This document shows, one piece after another, positions 26,501 to 33,425 of a DNA stretch of 33,425 nucleotides; the stretch's first letter is position 1; each line of letters starts with the position of its first letter. The notes beneath the pieces were generated by a model, which was not told the origin of the DNA, made no database searches, and saw only the letters and a list, made by a program, of their open reading frames with translations. Source of the stretch: Gemmatimonadales bacterium (lineage in GTDB: Bacteria; Gemmatimonadota; Gemmatimonadetes; Gemmatimonadales; GWC2-71-9). The stretch covers positions 1 to 33,425 of the forward strand of contig JABFSM010000011.1 in NCBI GenBank assembly GCA_013140635.1, read 5' to 3'. Made by a program: the position numbers and the translations under genes.

Positions 26501-28069
26501 CTATGGGACGAGTTCGGCCGGCAGCACGATCGGCGCTCGAACCCTAACGACCGGTGCCATCGCGCCGCGGCGCAGGTTCCGGTCGAAGAAGTTCCACGTT
26601 ACCAGGCCATCTTCCGACCCCGGCTCCAGAAGGTAAGCGGCGAAGACGCCGAGCCGTTGGTCGGTCGGCACCAGATACCACCCCGCGGTGGCCGCGACGG
26701 TTCCCGGCGCCCACTTTCCCTCCAACCGAATGGCCCGGTGCCCCTCGAAGAGCGGGTCGACCACCAGGCTGTCGATCTGAAACGCCTCCCCCGCCCCGCT
26801 CCATGCCGCACTGAGCCGCTGGACTTGGACACCCTGCGCGCGTAGGAGGTCGGCCACTTCGATGTGCTGCGGCGCAAAGAGGTAGGCGGACGGCATTGCC
26901 TCCTTGCGAAGCGCCGTGAATCGGTCGAAGACCGGCATCCGGATCGTCTTGAACACGCCGGTACGCCGCCGCCGTGCAAAGGGACCCGCGCCTTGATCGG
27001 CACGTTCGGTGATCTCGGCAATGACATCCTGCACCACCGGGGGCGCGAAGGTCGACCGAACCACCACGGAATCTGGACGCTGCCGTCCGGAGGCGGCGTT
27101 CAGCGACTTGATGATCTGCCGCTCGGCATTGGCCTGGCGGAAGACCTCGAGCAGGAAGTTGTAGGTCGCATCGATGCGAGTCTTGAGGTCCGCATTACTG
27201 TAGGCTTCGGAGAGAATCGCCATCCGACCGCGCATGCCAGCCCAGTTGGTGCCGAAGCGGGGCCGTGGATCGTACGTCTCCCATCCTAACACCAGCGAAT
27301 CGGGATCCTGGTTTCGGAAGTTGCCGTACCAGAACATTTCCTGCTTGTGGCGCGCCCGGACCCGCTGGCGCACCGCGGGAAGAAAGGTGTCCCGGATATA
27401 GTCGTTTGAGGGGGTCGAGTTCGGATTCAGCCCCGGCGCATAGGTCAGGGCGTAGCCATGATAGCTGCCGTTGGTCGTGTGCAGATCGATGAAGAGGTCC
27501 GGGTCCCACGCCTCGATGAGGCGAGCCGAGGCGCGGGTTTCGGGAGCCTCGCGTTTGACGTAGTCGCGATTGAGGTCCAGACCCTGCCCATTGGATCGCA
27601 AGCCAACGATGGCGGGGCCATTCTGACCGGAGCGGGTGCGCTCTCCCGAGCCCATCGCGTCGTTGCCATCCGCATTGTAGATCGGCACGATGACGAGAAC
27701 GAGACTGTCGAGGAGGGGTCGTAGCGAACCGAGGGTGAGATCGCGAAGGATCGCCAGGGCGGCGTCTTTCCCCTCCACCTCGCCGCCATGAATGTTCCCC
27801 TGTACGTAGAACACCGGCTTGCCGCTTCGGTGCGCCTCGGCCGGCCCATCCACGAGCGGCCGCGACGCGATGATATACGGAAGCACGCGGCCCTGGGGAC
27901 TCAGGCCCAGCCGCCCAACCCGGATACCGGCGCCAAGCTTCTGGAGCGAGTCCACGAATCCGAGCACGTCGGCGTGGCTCGACGTTTCCAAGAAGCCGGA
28001 GCGTTCGGGTTTGGTCTGTTGAGCGGCTAGCGGGGTCGAAATCGCGGCGAGGAGGAGAAGGCGGCGCAT
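26501..28069 (-). CDS. M14-family zinc carboxypeptidase-like metallopeptidase
   Basis: Signal peptide; VQGNIHGGEVEGKDAALAILRDL (HxxE), RSNGQGLDLNRDYVKREAPETRA, DLFIDLHTTNGSYHGYALTYAPG. Confidence 0.9.
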   Translation of the reverse strand: MRRLLLLAAISTPLAAQQTKPERSGFLETSSHADVLGFVDSLQKLGAGIRVGRLGLSPQGRVLPYIIASRPLVDGPAEAHRSGKPVFYVQGNIHGGEVEGKDAALAILRDLTLGSLRPLLDSLVLVIVPIYNADGNDAMGSGERTRSGQNGPAIVGLRSNGQGLDLNRDYVKREAPETRASARLIEAWDPDLFIDLHTTNGSYHGYALTYAPGLNPNSTPSNDYIRDTFLPAVRQRVRARHKQEMFWYGNFRNQDPDSLVLGWETYDPRPRFGTNWAGMRGRMAILSEAYSNADLKTRIDATYNFLLEVFRQANAERQIIKSLNAASGRQRPDSVVVRSTFAPPVVQDVIAEITERADQGAGPFARRRRTGVFKTIRMPVFDRFTALRKEAMPSAYLFAPQHIEVADLLRAQGVQVQRLSAAWSGAGEAFQIDSLVVDPLFEGHRAIRLEGKWAPGTVAATAGWYLVPTDQRLGVFAAYLLEPGSEDGLVTWNFFDRNLRRGAMAPVVRVRAPIVLPAELVP

Positions 28070-28082
28070 GGTGGAAGATAGT

Positions 28083-28142
28083 GAGGAGGGAAGCGGGAAG
28101 AGGGAGGAAAAGACCCTCCTCCCTCTTCCCGCTTCCCTCCTC
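28083..28142. repeat. heptamer-based perfect inverted repeat (array E)
   Basis: GAGGAGGGAAGCGGGAAGAGGGAGG (28083..28107), 10-nt spacer, perfect 25-bp reverse complement (28118..28142); 1 bp from the glnA stop. Confidence 0.95.
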
Positions 28143-28143
28143 G

Positions 28144-29580
28144 CTAGAACATCGACCAGAGATACTGGTTGGTCACCTCATGGTGGAACTGGATTTCTGG
28201 AATCTTGATCTGGGTCCCCAGCGCCTTCGGACAACGCTCGGCCGACGCCAGCTTGAGGTCGGCGTAGCGCTTGGCCACCGACTCACCCAGAAGGTCGGAG
28301 ACGAACTTGCTGCCCTTCATGAGCCGGATCCCGTCGTAAATATTGTCCGGCAGGAAACGGGTCCGGTCGCGGCGCTTCTCGCCGTCATCCTTCTCGATCG
28401 GCCCTTCGAATCCGGTCTTGAACATCGTGTAGATGGCCAGGTACGGATTGGCGTCGGGTGCGATCGACCGCACTTCGATGCGAGCCGATTTTTCGTTGCC
28501 GAGGGGAATGCGAACCATCGAGCCGCGATCGACCGCGGAGGCCTTGATCTGGTTGGGCGCCTCGAAGTGCGGGTCGAGGCGACGATAGGCGTTGACGCTC
28601 GGGTTGAAGAGGAGACAGATGTCCTGCCCGCTGGTGAGTATCCGATCGATGAACTTCCAGCCAAGCTTGGACAGCTTGTCGGGCCCCTTCACGTCGAAGA
28701 AGAGGTTCTTTCCCTTCTGGCTCACCGAGAGATTGGTGTGCATGCCGCTGCCGTTCACCCCGGTGACCGGCTTGGGGAGAAAGCTCGCGGTCATATCGAG
28801 GCGAGCCGCCACCTGCCGACAGATCAGCTTATAGAGGAGCACCTGGTCGGCCGCGATGCTGGCCTCGGTGTAGGAGTAGTTCATTTCGAACTGCGAGGGC
28901 GCCACCTCTGGATGGTCCTTCTCGTTGGCAAAGCCCATCGCGCGCTGCACTTCCGCAGCGGTATCGATGAAGGTGCGCAGTGCGTCGCCGGGGAGCGAGT
29001 GATAGTAGCCCCCGGTGCTGATGAACTCGAACCGGCCGGTCTCGTGGTAGTGCCGCTCCGCGTCCCGGCCCTTGAAGAGGAAGCCCTCGATCTCGTTGGC
29101 GGCGTTGCAGGTGTAGCCCTCTTTCTGGTAGAGCCGGCCGAGATAGCTCTTGAGCTTGGCGCGCATGTCAGCCACGTAGGGCGTCCCGTCTTTCTCGAGC
29201 ACGTCCGCAAAGACGAGAACCTTGCCGGGGCCGAAGACATCGGACGGCAGCATGTAGAACGCGGGCCAGTCGATAGCCAGGCGGAGGTCGGACTCCGCCT
29301 GCTGAGAAAAACCGCGAATGGACGAGCCGTCGAAGGTGAGGTTGTCGGCCGACTTGAGGAGAAACTTCTTGTCGTAGTCGAGCATATGAAGCCGGCCTTC
29401 GAGATCGGCGAAGCAGACGGTGACCGCCTTGATCCGCTTTTCGTCGGCGAGGTACTTCATGCGCTTGTCCCGGACCTTATCGGGTGCGGTGCGCGCCAGC
29501 CGCTCCGACTTGGCCTCCAGGTTGAGCTCCTCCAGCCGGTCGTAGGGGATTTCCAGAAAGTCTCTGAGTTCGCCGCTCAT
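28144..29580 (-). CDS. glnA: glutamine synthetase
   Basis: NLTFDGSSIRGFSQQAESDLRL, VAPSQFEMNYSYTEASIAADQVLLYK, KPVTGVNGSGMHTNLSV, NPSVNAYRRLDPHFEAPNQIKASAVDRGSMVRIP. Confidence 0.95.
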   Translation of the reverse strand: MSGELRDFLEIPYDRLEELNLEAKSERLARTAPDKVRDKRMKYLADEKRIKAVTVCFADLEGRLHMLDYDKKFLLKSADNLTFDGSSIRGFSQQAESDLRLAIDWPAFYMLPSDVFGPGKVLVFADVLEKDGTPYVADMRAKLKSYLGRLYQKEGYTCNAANEIEGFLFKGRDAERHYHETGRFEFISTGGYYHSLPGDALRTFIDTAAEVQRAMGFANEKDHPEVAPSQFEMNYSYTEASIAADQVLLYKLICRQVAARLDMTASFLPKPVTGVNGSGMHTNLSVSQKGKNLFFDVKGPDKLSKLGWKFIDRILTSGQDICLLFNPSVNAYRRLDPHFEAPNQIKASAVDRGSMVRIPLGNEKSARIEVRSIAPDANPYLAIYTMFKTGFEGPIEKDDGEKRRDRTRFLPDNIYDGIRLMKGSKFVSDLLGESVAKRYADLKLASAERCPKALGTQIKIPEIQFHHEVTNQYLWSMF

Positions 29581-29658
29581 CGATGGGCTCCGCGGTGGGT
29601 CGGTAGGGGTCCGGGAATGGAACAGTCTACCGCGGGTATCCTAAAAAAGCAATCGGAT

Positions 29659-29686
29659 AGTATAAGTGTTAGTGTTTTTATGATAA
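29659..29686 (-). promoter_or_regulatory. sigma70-like promoter upstream of glnA
   Basis: Minus strand TTATCA-N16-TATACT in an AT-rich stretch about 80 nt upstream of the start codon. Confidence 0.4.
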
Positions 29687-29702
29687 AATGTGGTTGGCTT
29701 AG

Positions 29703-29776
29703 GATATTCGATATTTGCTATTCGCTATTCGCCACCTACCCTTAGCGAGTAGCGAGTAGCGAATAGCGAATAGCGC
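29703..29776. repeat. heptamer-based inverted repeat (array F)
   Basis: GATATTCGATATTTGCTATTCGCTATTCGC facing GCGAGTAGCGAGTAGCGAATAGCGAATAGCG; 6 bp from the stop of the downstream minus-strand CDS. Confidence 0.9.
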
Positions 29777-29782
29777 ACGGCG

Positions 29783-30886
29783 TCACGTCCCGCGATCACT
29801 TCCCGGCCGCTTCGGATCCCGGTTGACCACCGTCGGCTTCACGGCGGCACTGGGCTGCAGGCGGTCGGTCCCGCCCACCACCACCTGCTCGCCAAGCTCG
29901 AGTCCCCGAACGATCTCTACATAGCCTGGGGTGCGGACTCCGAGTGTCACTTCGCGGCGCTCCGCTTTGTCGTCCTTTACCACCCAGACGTACATCGCGC
30001 CGGCAAAGGGGCTCACCGCATCTTCGGGAACGACCAGGGCGGTGGGCCGAGTGGCGGTCTCCAGGCGTGCTTCGATAAACATCCCGGCTTGCAGCTCACG
30101 CTTCGGATTCGCCACCAGCGCCTTGATCGTGATGGTGCGGCTGGGGAGCTGCACCAGCGGGTCGACGAAATCGACGGTGCCGATGAAATCCCGACTCTGC
30201 AGCGCCGCCACCCGAAAGAGGACCCGTTGGCCGACCTTGAGCTGGTCGGCGTAGCGCTCCGGCACCTGAAAGGCGGCGCGCTGAGGATTCACGGTTTGCA
30301 GGGTGATGAGCCGGGTCTGGTTGTTCACGTAGTCGCCTAGGCTCGCCAGGCGCTGACCGGTGACGCCCGCAAAGGGAGCGCGGACCACGGTCCGGTCGAG
30401 GCGGACCTGCAGCAGGTCGAGCCCCGCTTGAGTGCTCCGCATCTGGGCTTCGGCGCGTTCGACATCGGCGGTCGCGGCGGCCTTATCGGCCAGGAGCGCG
30501 CGAGTCCGGGTCAGCGCCTGTTGCGCCAGATCGCGGTCGGCCTGGGCGCGGGCCACCTGCGCCTTGAGTTCGGCATCGTCGACCCGGAAGAGCGGCGTAC
30601 CCTGGGCGACCTCGACTCCCTCCCGCACCAAGATCTCCACCAGTCGGCCGTCGACTTCCGGACGGAGTTGGATCGACTGGATCGGCTCGATCTGTCCGGT
30701 GGCGGTGATCGCGTCGATCACGGTGTCGGCACGCACGAGCACCACCTCAACCGGCACCGGGCCGCCATTACCTCGGCCGCCGCCCCCCGCCCCGCTTCGG
30801 CCGGCCGAGCCGGGGGCCGGCGTCCCGGACGAATTGCCGCAGGCGCTGGCCAAAACCGCCATCGCCATGATAGAGAGTCCCCTCAC
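29783..30886 (-). CDS. RND efflux periplasmic adaptor (membrane-fusion) lipoprotein
   Basis: GTG start at 30886 (4-bp overlap); lipobox LASACG; GQIEPIQSIQLRPEVDGRLVEILVREGVEVAQGTPLFRVDDAELKAQVARAQADRDLA...RAPFAGVTGQRLASLGDYV. Confidence 0.94.
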   Translation of the reverse strand: MRGLSIMAMAVLASACGNSSGTPAPGSAGRSGAGGGGRGNGGPVPVEVVLVRADTVIDAITATGQIEPIQSIQLRPEVDGRLVEILVREGVEVAQGTPLFRVDDAELKAQVARAQADRDLAQQALTRTRALLADKAAATADVERAEAQMRSTQAGLDLLQVRLDRTVVRAPFAGVTGQRLASLGDYVNNQTRLITLQTVNPQRAAFQVPERYADQLKVGQRVLFRVAALQSRDFIGTVDFVDPLVQLPSRTITIKALVANPKRELQAGMFIEARLETATRPTALVVPEDAVSPFAGAMYVWVVKDDKAERREVTLGVRTPGYVEIVRGLELGEQVVVGGTDRLQPSAAVKPTVVNRDPKRPGSDRGT

Positions 30887-32172
30887 GAAGGATCCTTGTC
30901 GCTGAAGAGTCGGCGGCCGAGGATGGCCTCGAGCCCGGCAAGGGCGAGGCGGGCCGCATAACGTGCTTGCACGAGGTCCGCCTGGGCCTGGGTCAGGCCG
31001 GCCTGGGCGTCGAGCAGGTCGAGAATGGTGCTGGCCCCGGCGCGGTAGCGGGCCTCCTGCACTCGGTACGATTCGCGCGCCACGACCAGTCCCTGGGCGG
31101 AGTATTCGGTCGTGGCCCGGGCGGTCTGGTATGCTTCCCACGCCGAGGTGACGTCGGCTTCGGCGGCGCGCTCGAGATCGGCCCGGATGGCGCGGGCCAG
31201 TTCCCGGGCGTTCTTGGCGCGGGCGTAGGCCAGCTCCCGCTGAGCGTTGTCCCAGAGCGGAAAGGAGAGGCTGACCGTGAGGGTCCGCCGGGTCAGGCCC
31301 TCGGGATAGAACTGGTCGCCGAAGGTGGTTTCGTTGGCGCTCAAGAACAGGGAGGGAAGGTAGCTCGCCCGGCGTGCCTTGAGCGCGGCCTCGGCGGAGC
31401 GCTCGTTGGCGCGCACCACCCGGTACTCGGGCCCCTGCTCGACAGCCTGCGTCATTGCCTCGACCAGCGACAGCGGGAGATCGGGAGCGCGGGCGGTGTC
31501 GAGCGGCGCGGCATCGATTCCGCCGGAGGCCCCGACGCGCTGGCCGAGGACGAGCCGTGCGACCCGCAGGCGAGCCTCATCTTGCAAGAGGCCGACCCGA
31601 GCCCGATTGAGTTCGAGCAGCAGTTGCAGCGAATCGGTTTGCACCGCGGCGCCACTCAGCACCCGGGCGCGCGCCACCACGAGTTGTTCCCCGGCGCGGC
31701 GAACCCGGTCGCGGCTCACATCGACGAACTCCCGATTGCTCAGGACCGCGTAGTAATCAGCCTCGGTGGTGAGGGCGGTCAGAAAGCGCTGCTGTTGCTC
31801 CCCCGCCCGCGCGCTTTCCAAGTCGGCGCCGGCCTGGCTCAGGGTGGCAAACTTTCGGCCGCCGGCGAAGAGTTCGAACCGGGCATCGATCCGTGCCGTC
31901 GCGCTGGTGGACGCCGGGGCGCCGGTACCGACGTTGAATTGCTGAGTGGAGAAATTGGTGTAGTCGCTACCGACGGTGATGGAGGGAAAGATCATCGCGC
32001 TCATCGCGGCGCGGCGCGCCCACGCGGCGTTGTCCACCGTCCCGAGAGCGCGCACGTAATTCGGATCGAGCCGCGCGGCACGGTTGAGCGCCTCGGCCAG
32101 AGTGATCCGAGGCATGGAGTCGGCGGCCGGCGCCTGCGGGGCGGCCGCGACGACGAGAAGCAGGGCGATCAT
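30883..32172 (-). CDS. TolC-family outer membrane efflux protein
   Basis: ITLAEALNRAARLDPNYVRAL...; C-terminal ARYRAGASTILDLLDAQAGLTQAQADLVQARYAARLALAGLEAILG. Confidence 0.93.
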   Translation of the reverse strand: MIALLLVVAAAPQAPAADSMPRITLAEALNRAARLDPNYVRALGTVDNAAWARRAAMSAMIFPSITVGSDYTNFSTQQFNVGTGAPASTSATARIDARFELFAGGRKFATLSQAGADLESARAGEQQQRFLTALTTEADYYAVLSNREFVDVSRDRVRRAGEQLVVARARVLSGAAVQTDSLQLLLELNRARVGLLQDEARLRVARLVLGQRVGASGGIDAAPLDTARAPDLPLSLVEAMTQAVEQGPEYRVVRANERSAEAALKARRASYLPSLFLSANETTFGDQFYPEGLTRRTLTVSLSFPLWDNAQRELAYARAKNARELARAIRADLERAAEADVTSAWEAYQTARATTEYSAQGLVVARESYRVQEARYRAGASTILDLLDAQAGLTQAQADLVQARYAARLALAGLEAILGRRLFSDKDPS

Positions 32173-33425
32173 TCCGCGCCCATCGCATGGGTGGCGGCCG
32201 CCGCGCCATGCCGTACGCGACCGATCCGCACCCGCAACCCCTCCATGAGCGAATAGACGACCGGCACGAGGAAGAGGGTCAGCGCGGTCGAGAAGAGCAC
32301 CCCGCCGACGATCGCATACCCCAGGGGACGGCGGCTCACCGACCCGGCGCCCAACCCGAGGGCGATCGGTACCGCGCCCATGATGGTGGCGACCGAGGTC
32401 ATGAGAATGGGGCGGAGGCGGATGCGGCCCGCTTCGAGAAGCGCTTCGACGACCTCCATCCCCTTCTCCCGCAGCTGATTGGTGTACTCCACCAGCAGGA
32501 TGGAGTTCTTGGTGACGAGTCCTATGAGCAGGATCATCCCGATCTGGCTATAGAGATTGATGCTCGACTTGGCAATGAAGAGCGTAAAGAGCGCGCCGGT
32601 GACCGCCAGCGGCACCGCCATGAGCACCGTAAAGGGATGCACCAACGACTCGAACTGCGAGGCAAGCACCATGAAGACGAAGATCAGCGCCAGCGCGAAG
32701 GCGAAGTAGAGCGAGGTGCCGCTCTCGCGAAGCTCGCGGGATTCGCCGCCCAGGGCGATCGTCGAGCCCGAGGGGAGCACTTCCGCGGCGATTCGTTCCA
32801 GAGAGTCGAGCGCCTCGCCCAGGGTGAATCCCGCCGCCAGGCCGGCGGAGAGATTGGCCGACCGGACGCGCATGTAGTGATTGAGCTGCCTCGGACCGAC
32901 CCCCTCCTTCACGGAAGCAAGCTGTTCGAGCTTGATGAGTTCCCCGTTCCGGCCCCGGACCGCAAGGCCGCTCATATCGGTCGGCGTGGCGCGTTCTTCC
33001 GGAGAGAGCTGCACCATCACGTAATAGAGCTTGTTGTTCCGGGTGAAGGTGCTGGCGCGCTGGCCGCCCAGCATGGCCTGCATGGTGCTGGCCACATCGC
33101 GCACTGGGACGCCGAGATCCTCGGCCCGGTCGCGTTCGTAGGAAACGGCGAGTTCCGGCTTGTTGACGCGGAGGTCGGTGTCGACGTTGGTGAGCCCGCG
33201 GACCTGGCGGGCCCGCTTGAGCATCGCGTCCATCCCAACGAAGAGGGAGTCGAAATTGGGATTTCGGATGATGAACTGGACCGCCGATCCGAAGCCGCCG
33301 AAGGCGGGGGGATTGTTGGCGAAGGCCTGCACCCCGGAGATCTGTGAGAGTTGCGGGCGAAGCACTTCGATAATCTGCTGGGCGGAACGCTTTCGCTCCG
33401 ACCAGTCGACGAAGCGGACGAAGAT
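32169..33425 (-). CDS. RND (AcrB/MexB-type) efflux permease, N-terminal part outside the window
   Basis: Open to the window edge (IFVRFVDWSERKRSAQQIIEVLRPQLSQISG...); LVHPFTVLMAVPLAVTGALFTLFI, SQIGMILLIGLVTKNSILLVEYTNQLREKG, RLRPILMTSVATIMGAVPIALGLGAGSVSRRPLGYAIVGGVLFSTALTLFLVPVVY. Confidence 0.95.
   Translation of the reverse strand: MFVRFVDWSERKRSAQQIIEVLRPQLSQISGVQAFANNPPAFGGFGSAVQFIIRNPNFDSLFVGMDAMLKRARQVRGLTNVDTDLRVNKPELAVSYERDRAEDLGVPVRDVASTMQAMLGGQRASTFTRNNKLYYVMVQLSPEERATPTDMSGLAVRGRNGELIKLEQLASVKEGVGPRQLNHYMRVRSANLSAGLAAGFTLGEALDSLERIAAEVLPSGSTIALGGESRELRESGTSLYFAFALALIFVFMVLASQFESLVHPFTVLMAVPLAVTGALFTLFIAKSSINLYSQIGMILLIGLVTKNSILLVEYTNQLREKGMEVVEALLEAGRIRLRPILMTSVATIMGAVPIALGLGAGSVSRRPLGYAIVGGVLFSTALTLFLVPVVYSLMEGLRVRIGRVRHGAAAATHAMGAE

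Noticed and set aside
28081-29745. 554-aa plus-strand ORF
   Set aside because: Antisense shadow of glnA.
30967-32256. 429-aa plus-strand ORF
   Set aside because: Antisense shadow of the TolC-family gene.

Overview
GC-rich bacterial chromosomal window, possibly Gemmatimonadota by gene content and style (inference, not verified). Most of it is ordinary housekeeping or envelope coding sequence: transketolase (5'-truncated), transaldolase, a dicarboxylate/amino-acid:cation symporter, tRNA-Cys, a HipBA-type toxin-antitoxin pair, a POTRA/beta-barrel OMP, an MqnD-like protein, an HD-GYP regulator, LemA/HtpX, YceI, a YhaM-like HD protein, CspA, signal peptidase I, BCP peroxiredoxin, an M14 peptidase, glutamine synthetase and an RND efflux operon (3'-truncated by the window). 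Two signals are not explained by these genes. (1) A ~420-nt intergenic minus-strand region (about 18892..19314) has a sigma70-like promoter, many perfect local and long-range helices and a strong intrinsic terminator. It looks like a large structured ncRNA, and I cannot assign it to RNase P, tmRNA, SRP or 6S RNA. (2) A family of short heptanucleotide arrays (units CTATTCG/CGAATAG, GGGAAGA/TCTTCCC, GGATTCA/TGAATCC and variants) occurs at seven intergenic places. Most are arranged as inverted repeats, and all abut or overlap a stop codon. The ncRNA candidate lies between two of these arrays. All calls are from reading the sequence and the ORF track; no database search was run.
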